From positions 1 through 64,000 of the forward strand of contig WHVD01000145.1 of the NCBI GenBank assembly GCA_015178975.1: DNA of 64,000 nt, written 5' to 3'. Positions 11,150-22,350 of the stretch are shown here, one piece after another. The DNA is from Hysterangium stoloniferum. Its lineage: Eukaryota; Basidiomycota; Agaricomycetes; Hysterangiales; Hysterangiaceae. The notes beneath the pieces are model-generated. The model was not told the DNA's origin and searched no databases. It saw nothing but the letters and a program-made list of their open reading frames with translations. A program made the position numbers and the translations under genes. Numbering within the stretch: position 1 is the first letter of the stretch; every line of letters begins with the position of its first letter.

Positions 11150-12547
11150 TCATGCAATGTCTGGATCCTCGATTTTTGCCTTGTATTGGAATTGGGGGGT
11201 TTTTTTTTCAGGTGATGAGGAAAAGGTGGGGAGAGGTACCTCAGCGGCTGATGTTGAGGTGGAAGGAGGACTTCTGCTAATAGGTTTACCGTTGTAGGTA
11301 GCCAAAGCAAGCTGATATGAGTGATAGGCTTTCTGAACCACATCGTAGTCTTCAGTGACGTCTTCAATAAGGCCAGTTGTAATACTCGAGGGGGTCGGCT
11401 CAGTGGGGGAGACTTCAAAAAATAGCGTGGAATGTGGAGTTGATGATGGGGGTGGGTTCCCGGAAATACGAGCCTGTTCCTGATCAATGACAAATTTCAA
11501 ACCCTGAGGATGATTGGGCAATCGCCCGCCATTGGGCCAACGCCAGAAGCCTTTGACATCTGCCACTTTTCCAGTATGTAAGTATTCCAGCCCAATCGGA
11601 CAGCGTCTGGTGCTGTGTATGTTAGTAGGATCTTTACAAAACAGACACACCGGAATTATAGATCCCACAGCTCCCTGGGATGTCGATGAAACAGAAGGTG
11701 GGGCAGGGATAAATTTTGCCACGAGTGGGTAGGTAGTGTGCAACCGAGCATAGGTTATGGCGTAATCCTTGTTTTTGACATGGAGAGACTCAAGCCGCTT
11801 TAAAAGGCTATCTAAATCGTCCGAAGGTGGGCACGAGGAAGGGGGAGAAGGGAGAGCAATGGTACGGGTTATGACCTTTGCTTCGGAAGGGGCTCCCTGG
11901 GAATTAGGCATAGGTGCCGCATATGGAGACTCGAAACCTTCTGGGGGGCTTCTGTCAAATGCATTTACATCAAAGACATACCTTCCTGCATTGAAAACAT
12001 CCTGCCAGTTATATGGCTGTGTGCGAGAGTGATTTAGATGTGTGGTTGACAGACGCTGCTCAAGTTTTTGCCTAGTGTTTTCATGGAATCCAAACCAGAA
12101 GTAATGGTCACGGTCTTCAGAAGTAATGACATTTTCGGACAGAAGGTAATGCGAAATTGCTTGAAACCCTAGCTTGTAGGTTCGAAGCCCGGCATCTGAA
12201 GTGACGGGTGATGAGGATTGTGTTCGAGTGAACTGGATGAGAGACTGTCGATTATAGCGTTTTTCCTTGAACGCCCCTTCAAAGGCATCCTCAATAGCAG
12301 CTTTGAAGGTGTTCCAGTCTGAGGGTGAATAGCCATCAAAAGTCTTGAAGATGTCACGCTGTAGTCTAGAGAGATAGCGAAACAAGAAAGGGACTCTGTC
12401 GCAACCTGTTAGTTGTGCATCATCCGCACAATTCTCAAACTGCTCCAGAAACTCCGCCACATCATCCTCATTCCCATCGAAGGTCTTTGGAGCGCGATTT
12501 GATCCTGGTGCAGGCATAGCTGCCTTTCCGGTAAGCACAGTTGCCAT
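11150..12547 (-). pseudogene. Gag part of the gypsy B gag-pol frame
   Basis: An open frame of about 465 residues from ATG 12547 (the frame is open further upstream without an ATG) to TGA 11150-11152. It has a gag-type region near residues 20-180 (FDGNEDDVAEFLEQFENCADD and following), a Ser/Pro-rich linker and a variant zinc knuckle (CLFCKDPTNIHSTRRC). The TGA is followed in the same frame by pol, so gag-pol was probably one ORF. CGA to TGA is a simple explanation, and stop readthrough is the alternative. Confidence 0.75.
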
Positions 12548-13125
12548 GTTAGATATCAAAGGTGGTAGAAAAGTCGGGGGAGGAGGCTGCACAGACAATA
12601 CGGGGGTTTGGGGTGATGGATGTTGAGGAACGGTAGCTGTAGCACGTTTACGAGGACAGAGAGTGCGCGGCGGCAGGGCGGGCTTTGTGGGCGGAATTGC
12701 TTATAGAGAATGAAAAGACGTCCTGAGGAAGGGGAGACGCGAGAAATGCGCCGAGGGAGGACCGATGACGACCGATGTGATTTTGCGCTGAAATGCAGTC
12801 GTTAAACGTTCAAAGTGATCTTGAAGGGCGGGAGACACGATGGCAAGCGCGATTGAGTGTGTTGAGGCAAGGACAGATACGACAGCTGCGATAATGCGCT
12901 GAAGTAGAACAGACGCGACGATACGCCAAAGGGTGGTTGTTGAAAGGGGTGTCGAAATGTGGCAGATGGGACTGACATGACGCTGGCGCCGATATAGAGG
13001 CAGACGATGACAGAAATAAGACGATGTGTGGCTGATAAGACTGACGCAACGCTGGCGCCGATAGGGAGCGAGAAAAAGGCTCTTAATCTTAAGTGCAGGG
13101 TTCGACAAAGAGTGGGGCTCCACTA

Positions 13126-13390
13126 TGTAAGGTACTTTGTACTGTAAGCGCAAAGTATCTTAACGGGGGAAGATGTGTACGAACTAGTTTCTTGTTTTTC
13201 GAGGACTTTTGAGAGCCTTATATACATAAAAAATAAACTGAGAGTGGTACGATCTACGCGAGTGGTACGATCTACGCGAATGGTATGATCTATGCGAATG
13301 GTACGATCTATGCGAATGCTTGATAATAAACACGTGACCTCTCAGTTATTGATGACAAGATCGCCGTGTAGGGAGTCTCACTCCCTTACA
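13126..13390 (-). repeat. 5' LTR of gypsy element B
   Basis: This is the partner of 6611-6875. On the minus strand it is followed by TAGTGGAGCCCCACTC, where TGGAGCCCC could be a tRNA primer site. I could not assign the tRNA. The 18-bp tandem array is at 13244-13315. Confidence 0.93.
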
Positions 13391-14924
13391 CTGGGAGAAG
13401 GCACGACAAGCAGAATGGCAGAATATGTTGGATCACGATGTGTTCGGACCACCTGAAGAACCGCCGCCTGGAATGCAAATTTTTAAAATGGGAACTGTAT
13501 GTCGTGGAACGTACAAGAATGGCGAACTGGTAAAACGAAAAGTTCGGATTGTTGTCAAGGGGTTCAGTCAGATTCCCGGTCTACATTTCAACGAGACGTA
13601 CGCACCTGTTATAAAATGGGAAACATTTCGAATTTTACTGGCACTGGGAGGAATAACGAATTCAGCCATTTGTCAATTCGATGTTAAATCGGCGTACTTA
13701 CATGGGACAATGAAGGAGAAGGTTTGGGTTCAGCAACTGGAAGGATTTGAAGAACCTGGAAAGGAACACCTACCATTACCGTTATTAAAGGCTCTGTATG
13801 GCACGAAACAAGGAGGCAATGAGTGGAGAAAGACGTTATACGATTTTATGGTTAAGGAACTCACCTGGTTCTGTTCCAACTTCGACAGCGCTACATTCTT
13901 CAAAATGTGGGACGATGGAAGTTGGGCCATGGTTGCTTTTTGGGTGGACAACGTGACAGCTGTGGGTGATGAAAAGTGTCTTCTAGATCTCGAAAAGGCA
14001 GTTAGCGAACGGTTTAGAATTTCAAGTGAGGGAGACGCACACTGGATTTTGGGAATAAGTATTCGTCAAAACACTGATTCGAAGTCAGTATTCATATCGC
14101 AAAAGGAATATATCGAAAATGTTGCGAAGAAATTCAACGTACAGAATTCAAGACCTGTTTGGTCCCCTATCGCACTAGGAGTTGATTTCCAATCCATTAC
14201 ACGTCCGGAAACAGAAGAAGAACGCGAGGAAATGGCGAAACTCCTGTATCACGAAATCATAGGAAGTTTGATGTTTGCTGCCACGGTATCATGTCCTGAT
14301 ATTGCATATTCTGTGAACAAATTATCGCAATATTTGACAAACCCAGCAAGAGCACATTGGAACTTAGCGAAACGAGTTCTCCAATACTTATACACCACTC
14401 GAGATCGCGACCTTCGTTTGGGAGGAGGAGCGCTTTGTTTACACGCGTATTCGGATGCAGATTTCACTGGTGATACAGAGGACAGAAAGTCGACTGGAGG
14501 ATATGTTGTATTTTTAGGATCAGGGGCCGTATCTTGGTCTTCAAGAAAACAGTCAACAGTAGCCCTGTCTTCGATGGAAGCTGAATACAATGCATTATCT
14601 GAGGCAGCACACGAAGTTATGTGGATGCGACATTTTTTGGAAGAGTTGGATATCATTTATGAAGAACCAACAACGATTTTCGAGGATAATCAAGGAATGA
14701 TTGCATTTGCTCATAATTGGCACACTCTATGATGAATGAAACACATTGAAGTCAAATATCACTTTATTCGGCATTTAATCGAGAACGGAATGATACAACT
14801 TATCTATCGACACATGAAGGAAATGATTGCGGATATTTTGACGAAATCGCTACCACCGTCAACTCATTCTTATCATACGCGCCGACTAGGTATTGGAACT
14901 TCAACACTCGAGGAGGAGTATTGA
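13391..14924 (+). pseudogene. Decayed copia reverse transcriptase and RNase H
   Basis: It continues the copia frame after the nested gypsy. The reverse transcriptase has FNETYAPVIKWETFR, QFDVKSAYLHG and ALYGTKQGG. The catalytic box reads FWVDN where copia elements carry YVDD-type residues, so the second Asp is Asn (GAC to AAC at a CpG). RNase H has YSDADFTGD, SSMEAEY and EDNQGMI, all with acidic residues in place. Two consecutive TGA stops (14730-14735) interrupt the conserved C-terminal part, after which the frame continues (KHIEVKYHFIRH) to a stop that overlaps the 3' LTR. Confidence 0.9.
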
Positions 14925-15106
14925 GATACGAGTGTTGAACTGGAGCGAGTGGAGCTGTGTATATGATGCAATAGGTGATCCATATTATGATGTGGCTTAT
15001 GATGTATTGATCCACTTAGGTAGATAAACTCTATCCACCTGTACGATATATATATACGAGAATTAGCATAATGAATAGTAACACATTTTACACTTGTTCA
15101 TCTTCA
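14919..15106 (+). repeat. 3' LTR of the copia element
   Basis: 188 bp, the same length as the 5' LTR and colinear with it. It carries TpG at five sites where the 5' LTR has CpG. It is followed by the target duplication GTTAA. Confidence 0.93.
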
Positions 15107-15892
15107 GTTAATGAATCACCTTCTGACATGATAGGTTTGGTGCTAGCTAGTTTAGGTGTACATCAGTAAAATCATGCATTAGCCTCCAAAAGCATGGTCC
15201 ACAATTAGCATTTCACATTAAAAGTTGAGGGAATAGGTGAACTACCCTAGGAGAAGGGTGTTTCATCATCATTTCCAACAGCTATTGTTGTGATTTGGGA
15301 CTTGAACCATATGCCACTCTTGCTCTCACTCATAGCATCTGTTATGAAACTCCCAATGACACACATTGTCAGTTGAATTCAACCACCAGTACTTGAAGCA
15401 CTGCCATACATCACTTGGGAGTAATTTTACTTGCATCTTGATTTCATCACTGCATTTTATTTCCTATATCAACCACGTACAAATTAAAATAGACATTTTG
15501 GGTCACCCAAGAGTGGAACTAAAGGTAACCTTGAATTTAGTTTGTAAGTAAATATTACATCTAGTTTTAATATTGAGCATGTCAAAATATACCCAAAAAA
15601 TGACCTTTTATTAGCATTTTACGACTGTATAAATGGGTCATTTTAAGACAACATTAAAGGGAAATAATAGTTGATAATGACTTAGACTTTTGCAAGGCTA
15701 AAAAAGATGACATTTTGTACCTATTTTAAGGAGTACTTAAATCCCATTCCTAAAGGTGTCCTTTGGTGAAGTGTTAAAAAATAAATTTAATAATCAGATT
15801 TTAGGGTACATCAAAATGAGCTATTTAGTAAATGAATTTAAAACAGCACAAAATGTTTCCCAAATTTAAAATCTTGCCACTACAAAATTCAT
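15107..15892. other. CpG-depleted, AT-rich noncoding sequence
   Basis: About 780 bp with only three CpG dinucleotides (near 15476, 15622 and 15894) and no convincing ORF. It is continuous with 3592-3740 once the copia insertion is removed. I read it as an old, heavily deaminated repeat that received the younger elements. No family is recognised. Confidence 0.6.
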
Positions 15893-17075
15893 CACGTTCT
15901 GGGCAGGTCGCTCTGGAGATGATCTTCGCGCGAACTCTCACAATGAAAGGTGCCTGTTACCTGTTGACCAGCAAGATGTGAGCACAAGTATGAACAAAAT
16001 AATTACTGGCAGGCAACTACGTGTGAAGTAGTAGTCATCAAATAACTTATGATATATATGGTATTAAACCCTGGGGATTCATCATCTTATCTGCACTTTA
16101 AAAATGTCTTGGGACCGCTGATGCAAGCAAAATCATCATATTCGTGTCGACAATGAGTCCCAGAATATCGACTATGAGATAGGAGAACTCAAGCTCAACG
16201 ATTGTAAGTGTCGCGATGAGGCAAAATGTGATGAATTGCGACAACCTTATTGACAGGGTGATTGCTTTACAGTACATAAACTGGCCAAACTCCAAACACA
16301 AAGTTAGATGTCCTGAAGATTCTTTGATTTGTTAGTCCAGTGATTGATGGGCACGTACACGACATACAACAGAGTGAGAGAACAACGTCGTATTGGTCCT
16401 GCCTGAAGTCAATTGGGAGCCGCGCAGTGGGATGATCTCTGATCCGGCATACAATTTCGAGACTAGATAACTGCATTTCCCATAGCTGAGCCCGAAGGGC
16501 GGGATATCGAGAGAATAGATCACAATGGAGTGTAGCTGGTTCATGACGTTGAAGCACTAGGTAAGTCTTGCTTGTCCCTGCCATTGAAGACTCAACGATG
16601 CAGCTTCAGCAGGAATGGGTATTGCGTCATTTGTTGCCTTTATCATAACACATGCATTGCCATGGTGCTTGGAAATGCCGAATATGTGAGGCCACGGATG
16701 AAGAAATTCGAGAGGAAGTAACCAGAAGGTGGTGCTTCGATCTGGCAGCACGCAGTTCTGTCGGAAGCAAACGCATAGTCCGCTTTATAGCCACCACGTG
16801 CTAAGCATCATTTTCATCCTCAACAAGCGCTTCCAGACTTTGAATGTCAGTCTGGAGCTATCACGTATTTGGGGATCAACAAGCTTGCGAAAAATAGACT
16901 CGCAGTGCCGTATGACGTCAGGACAGCCGGTTTTCAATAATATCCACAAAAAGACTCGCTGATCGTGTGTAAGCACGAGCAATCGATTCCTCAAGTTATT
17001 CTTAAGTATAGTATCAGCTCTGTCCGAAAGGACCAGTAACAACTAACTCACCCGTTTTGTTGTTATGCGGCATAT
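15893..17075 (-). other. Unrecognised stretch with minus-strand ORF fragments
   Basis: CpG content returns to normal here. Several minus-strand ORFs of 60-105 codons lie in series (about 17042-16785, 16751-16557, 16584-16267 and 16301-16098). The last one is hydrophobic. They could be exons of a divergent or decayed gene, but no ATG-led model with consistent splice sites was found and I recognise no motif. Confidence 0.3.
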
Positions 17076-17690
17076 GCTGAAGCTGCAGAACGACAATACT
17101 TCCTCACAGCACAGACATGATTGATTCGTTTCGGGTTTGCATAAGGAATCGACTTAAATAAATAGCATGTTAGGTGTAATCTACCCATTCCTCGATGTAA
17201 TAAAACCAAGAACGACCGGACAGACCTTCTCCCATTGATCCGCATCCTTTTGATGGTCCCGTTCGCACCGCTCAAACTCTGGGCACATATCCATGCATGT
17301 ATCAACAACAGTGATTGCACCTGTCAAATCTGTCTTATGTTCAGGATTTGAAATAAGCTTGTGCTTAATGGCATATGTCAATTGAGATGGATGGAGGGCT
17401 TTAAGCTACAATTCGACATTAGGGTGCATAGTGCACGGTGGCAGTGAAATGCAAGATTTACCTTTAAATGTTTATTTCTGGGAGGGCCTATATCTCGGGA
17501 AGGCGGAATCGACTACGAGAACATTACGCCGCTGCACATTCTACTAGGTCACCACAGGTACTTCCTGGCTCGACTTTTGAGGGATAATCCTAATATTAGG
17601 AATATGAAAATCTTGGAATAATCGACCTGATACGACACTGAGCTCTCTGAGTGGCTAAGTGGGTATGACATAAGCCACCCACAAGGAACA
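17076..17690 (-). pseudogene. Inverted, truncated copy of the SAC3 5' end
   Basis: The minus strand matches the promoter, exon 1, exon 2 and the beginning of exon 3 of the full SAC3 gene at 31487-32172. Shared peptides include TYAIKHKLISNPEH, TDLTGAITVV, CMDMCPEFER and NPKRI. The copy of exon 1 has a stop at codon 4 (TCATCG... region reads TCG TAG) and an internal deletion of about 45-50 bp. Homology ends after the RSAA codons. It cannot make a functional Sac3. It is a partial segmental duplication in opposite orientation to its source about 14 kb away. Confidence 0.85.
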
Positions 17691-17719
17691 CCAGATGCGT
17701 TCACTCTAGCCCCTTAATC

Positions 17720-18925
17720 ATGTCCTTCCAAGATCTCGAGTCAGGTCGACAACCAGCACGAAATGCTCTCTTGGGTGGACCTCAGTCGCCCCAAGATGCA
17801 TCATTTTTGCAATTACAGTCAAGTCTCAGCTTGCAGGTGCTCAAGATAAACGCCAATGTGCAAGGTATATTGAAGCTCGTGGATCAGGTGCGCCACTTAT
17901 GCCTCACATTTTCACATTGAGCTGAGAGAGAGTGATGATACTAGTTAGGTACAGAAAGGGATACTGGCTCCGTTCGCAAGTCTTTGTTAGTAGACTTACT
18001 TCATAATTCATAACGCGATAAAAACGACTTACGGGTGTTATCAGGCATGATATCACGGAGACTACACGTGAAATGGCGAAACGCGGAACAGAGGATCTGA
18101 AAAGGCTTACTACTCTCCAAGCAGACGTAGTATGTGTTTATTTTTCGTTGTAGAATGATAATATAATCATTCCCATTTCTTCAGCCGCATCGGAAAACGA
18201 CCTTGCAAAAGACGTCACATGACTTTCAATTGTCTCTCGTAGCATTTCAGCGAGCCCAACAGGCCAGCGCGGAGCGTCAACGCACGGTAGTAGAAGACGT
18301 GAAGCTGGCTGTAGATGAGGAAGAAGCAAGGTTGCTCATTTATACAGACTTTTTCTATTTGGTTATACTTATGCATATTGTAGCAGAGAAGATATACCTC
18401 ACTCTCACTCTCCTGGACAACGACAAGCCCAAGTATTCCAACAGTAAGCTTGATCTGATATTTTCTCATTGTGAATTCTTGTGAAGTCGTTTTCTCAGGC
18501 AATTGTCGCCTGCTGAGCTTTCGCACCAAGAATCACTCATTCAGGAGCGTGAACAAGAAATCCGCGAAATTGAAGCTGGCATTCATGAGCTATCCGAAAT
18601 ATTCCGTGATATAGGAACACTGGTTACTGAGCAAGGCGTGATGGTAGGCAAGTGTTCCACTTTGATTAATTATGTGATGTGCATTGCGGCTGACATGAGG
18701 CAGACAACATCGAGACAAACATCCGCTCTGTGAATGACCATACTGCTGCCGCTGCGAGAGAGTTGACTGTAGCCGGTGAACACCAACGAAAGGCGGGGAG
18801 ACGTGCAGCTTGTCTTATGATTGTTCTGGTGATTGTCATCTGTATAGTACTGCTTGCAGTGAGTTTGGTGCACCTTATATCAAGATACATGTGTTGATAT
18901 GTTTATTTATCAGGTGCTTTCTTGA
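17720..18925 (+). CDS. Syntaxin-type Q-SNARE (endosomal/vacuolar Pep12-like)
   Basis: A t-SNARE for membrane fusion, probably in the endosome-vacuole route. Seven exons join in frame: 17720-17887, 17945-17985, 18045-18129, 18185-18330, 18499-18643, 18700-18858 and 18914-18925, giving 251 residues. The N-terminal half has a helical regulatory region with the LGTERDTGSVRK and SHDFQ segments. The SNARE helix spans about residues 160-225, with EIFRDIGTLVTEQG around the central Gln layer. A C-terminal membrane anchor (about 230-248, CLMIVLVIVICIVLLAV) ends right at the terminus. Length and layout fit Pep12/STX7 proteins. The exact paralogue (Pep12 versus Vam3) is not settled. Confidence 0.9.
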
Positions 18926-19468
18926 GTATAACCCAGATGCCCATTGCATATTCCAGTGCATATTATTATCGTCGGACATAGGTAACTCTTAGTACTGAGC
19001 TGGATTAGGGTAGTTATGAGGATATATATCTCCACCATATGGATAATCTATCAATATTTTAATAATTATCTTCGATGGGTCGTTGATGCCAGTTGGACTG
19101 CCCACCACCATCCACGCAGTCATGTGAGTATTAAGCCAAATTGGGCGGTTTACTCACCGTTGTCGGCATGCTGATGTACATTTGATTATCGTAGCATGGG
19201 AACAGAATCGGCGCAAGTACACTTCCGGGTTGGATTACTATTAACATACAGGTCACGTGAGGTACTAAATCGGTTGCTACAGTTGCCGGCACGAGGTAAA
19301 AGATGTCGAAAATAATGAACACTTGTACCGTCTCCCAAGCTTCGTCTCCAGCTCATCCGTCATGCCTAACGTCAACTGGAAGCCTGCTCGTTCCCTCCAA
19401 GCATGTAAGTCCTTATTTCTTTTGGCATTACCTTAATTCTCTAATATACTACCTCAGGCGTAGAGATC
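18926..19468. other. Intergenic spacer with probable 5' UTR of the acyl-CoA synthetase gene
   Basis: No gene recognised. An upstream ATG (19303) opens 34 codons ending at a perfect splice donor (19405), but the following acceptor (CTCAG at 19458) leads to a stop in that frame. I treat this as a 5' UTR exon or short upstream ORF. Confidence 0.4.
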
Positions 19469-22252
19469 ATGACAGCACCTGGTCAATTCCATGAAATGGA
19501 ACATGCTATCATTGATGGCCGCGTTTACAGAGTCTATAAGAACCTCTGGCCCTCCATTCGTGAATTCTGGCGCACTACCGTTACAGAAAATACACTCGTT
19601 CATGACCTAGACTATCTTGTGTTCGAGGATACTCGAATTACTTATGGCCAGGCCGATCAGATGGTTCAACGTGCCGCCAGTGTGCTGCGCGAAGTATGTC
19701 AAATATCCCGTTCTTCACTGATAAGGCGTCCTGATGAATTTTATTTCGAGGTCTACGGCGTCCGCAAGGGTGACAGAATCGCCATTGCCATGCGCAATTA
19801 TCCTGAATGGGTCATCGTATTTTGGGCAGCTGCCATTTTAGTGAGTGTCTTGAGTGTCTCTTCGCCTCCAATAGCTATCACAGAATGTCAGCTAACGACT
19901 CATTAGGGTGCAGTGCCTACAGCAATCAATGCTTGGTTGCCCATCGATGCTCTTTTACATTGCATCACACTCACCAGTCCAAAGGTCATCGTCCTGGATA
20001 GTGAGAGACTAAGTGTCCTATCATCCAAGCTACCCACTCTACATCTGTCGGTGCTTCTTGTCAGGCCCGATGGCTCCTATAAGCCTGTTTCGGGTGTCCG
20101 TGTCAAGGAGTGGAACCAAGCGTTGTCCTCGTATACCGGACCCATCGATGCGTGGAAGAAAGAGCCCCAAATTCTTCCAGACGATGATGCTTGTGTGAGC
20201 AGACACAGTTCTGTATTTTGCCTAATATACTCATTATATACACAGATTTACTTTACTTCTGGCACCACTGGACTTCCAAAGGGTGTTCTTTCGACGCATC
20301 GCAATTGGCTTGGTAATGCGTTCAATGCTTTGGCCGGTCAGCGCCGAGGAGAGCTTAGAGATGGCAAAGACTGTGAGTATCTTTACTCGCCTCACTATAA
20401 TTATCCCATCCAATTTCTCGCAGTACCCCCGCCGGTCGGCCAAGGCGTCACTCCATCACCGACAGAGACAAACAGGCCTTCGGCTCTTGTTGTCGTCCCT
20501 CTGTTTCATGTGACTGCTTCTACGAGTCAAATGGTGACACGATTGTCGTTTTGTATACCTAGATATTTTTCTGACTCTTATCAACTACTATTATCCCAGT
20601 TGACTACAACAGGCATAGGTGGCAAACTTGTCCTTATGCGCAAGGTATGTGTTATATTATGTAATATTTATTAATAGTCTTAATTAGTGTTATAGTGGGA
20701 CAAAGAGCTGGGTATATATATCCCCAACAGCCATTTGCGCAATTTTTAAATAGTTTCCCTTTAGCGGCCAAACTCCTCGTCGATGAAGTCGTCACAAGTA
20801 CAGTCGGAGTGCCAAGTATCGTGTACGACCTCTTCGAAAGCACTGCTGTAGGCGAGTGGGCTTCTACTTATCCTTGTAGTCCCTCAATATTCGTATATAC
20901 ATTCCAAACGTCCCTCTTATAATCCTTAACCGTACAATCCCCCAGCGTTACTGATCTTATCTTACAGGAAACACCACTCTAGAGGGCCTTGGAACAGGTG
21001 GCGCCCCTGCTGCCGATTCTCTGCCGTCTGAAGTTGCCGCGAAGTTCCCGAATGCCATAGTGTGCGTCCATTTCCCCCCGCACTGCCCCCATGTAGCGGT
21101 TTTTCTAACTTTCTATAATAGTCAGCAAGGGTACGGCCTGTCTGAGACAAATTCAATCGCAGTTCACAGTGTTGGTGAGTGCAAATTCGTATGGTCCATA
21201 ACAGATTGTTTACCACGGTACGGCGGATAGGCAAAGACTACCTACTTCGGCCGGGCAGCACGTACGTCGCTCCGTACTCGATTTACTCGTAGTTGCTTGC
21301 TCATTATATTTTATTAACATGCTATAGTGGTCTTCCTCCTCCAGTTGTCGACCTCCTCGTTGTTGACCCCAACACAAACAAAGTCCTGCCTCCCGATACG
21401 ATCGGGGAGTTATGGATGTAAGTGGAATACTGTTTCATGTGGCAAGGTGCTCAAAATATTTTTAGTCGTGGACCAAATGTCATGCGCGGATACTACAAAA
21501 ATCCGAAAGCGACAGCAGAAAGTATCACCCGGGATGGCTGGCTCAAAACGGGAGATTTGGCCACTATTGATGAGGAAGGATTTGTATACATCAAAGACCG
21601 AGGTCCGTGTCATGGCTATAGCAATAGATCCATTGCTTACTGGTCTCACCCTTGCTAACAGTAAAGGATATGATTATAAGGTATGCCATAACGATATTTT
21701 CAATAATAATAATGTTCCTCATTTGTCATTCTTAACTTAAGAGGCGGTGAAAATATTGTGAGTCCACCTACCTCGTTCCTCTCATATGTTCATTACTGAT
21801 CTCATTTGCATAGCACTCGGTCACCGTAGAGAACGCGTTGTTTGCCGATAAACGCGTTCACGACTGCGCCGTTGTCGGCATTCCCGATAAACGTCTGGGC
21901 GAGCTCGTAGGTGCCGTTGTTGTTTTACGACCTGAATATATTGGCAAAGTGAGCGAAGCGGACCTTTTGGAGAAGGTTCGCCCAATGTAAGTTGGCCTTG
22001 CTGCGCTCTTCTACGAACGATTTGACTTTACTCCCATTTAGACTTCCCGCCTTTGCTGTACCGTCCATGATCACCATTAAGACGGAGACAATAGGTGAGT
22101 CTACTCTCCTTACCTGCAACGAAGGAAAAAAACATCGAACCTTCATTCCAGACCGTAACGCGGCGGGTAAAACCTTGAAGAAAGAAATCCGCAAACAACT
22201 CGCCAGAGACTGGGAACGGCGGAACAAGGCAATTTCGAATGCGAAGTTGTAA
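19469..22252 (+). CDS. Peroxisomal-type acyl-CoA synthetase (ANL superfamily AMP-dependent ligase)
   Basis: It activates a carboxylic acid with ATP and then CoA. I resolved 18 exons that join in frame to 584 residues. The phosphate-binding loop [12 protein letters not shown] is at about 203-213, GYGLSE at about 366, LKTGD and KDRVKDMIIRGGENI lie around 450-475, and the C-terminal catalytic-lysine segment AGKTLKKE is near 555. The protein ends in AKL, a type-1 peroxisomal targeting signal. One intron appears to use a GC donor (20852), since no GT site keeps the frame. The substrate cannot be read from sequence. The layout resembles the Pcs60/4-coumarate-CoA-ligase-like group. The start chosen is ATG 19469 because the upstream ATG does not splice in frame. 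Confidence 0.9.
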
Positions 22253-22350
22253 AGAGCGTTCTATTTGAGATCTATTTCATTGATCTATCTACGATGACGT
22301 ATTATCTAGACTCAATATCCATGTAACCTGTAGAACAATATGTTCGCTGT

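Larger units (their letters stand above)
6611..13390 (-). mobile_element. Ty3/gypsy LTR retrotransposon B, nested in the copia pol
   Basis: Two 265-bp LTRs (6611-6875 and 13126-13390) have TGTAAG...CTTACA ends on both strands. The insertion is flanked by a 4-bp target duplication CTGG (6607-6610 and 13391-13394) and sits in a Trp codon at the start of the copia reverse transcriptase. On the minus strand the order is 5' LTR, gag, protease, reverse transcriptase, RNase H, integrase and a GPY-type C-terminus, then a GGGAGG purine tract next to the 3' LTR. The polyprotein frame carries three TGA stops and one frameshift. Confidence 0.95.
3741..15106 (+). mobile_element. Ty1/copia LTR retrotransposon, decayed, with a nested gypsy element
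   Basis: It is bounded by two 188-bp LTRs (3741-3928 and 14919-15106) and flanked by the perfect 5-bp target duplication GTTAA (3736-3740 and 15107-15111). Domain order on the plus strand is gag, protease, integrase, reverse transcriptase, RNase H, which is the copia order. The frame is broken by several stops and at least two frame changes. It is also interrupted by gypsy element B (6611-13390), so the element without the insertion is about 4.6 kb. A primer site for half-tRNA-iMet follows the 5' LTR and a purine tract (AGGAGGAG, 14911-14918) precedes the 3' LTR. Confidence 0.95.

Noticed and set aside
13101-13125. Assigning the gypsy B primer site to a particular tRNA
   Set aside because: TGGAGCCCC is suitably placed, but the extended match to a tRNA 3' end does not form a consistent T-arm, so identity was left open.
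19303-19404. ATG-led 34-codon exon as the start of the acyl-CoA synthetase
   Set aside because: The donor is good, but the acceptor before exon 2 leads to GCG TAG in that frame. ATG 19469 gives a full protein.
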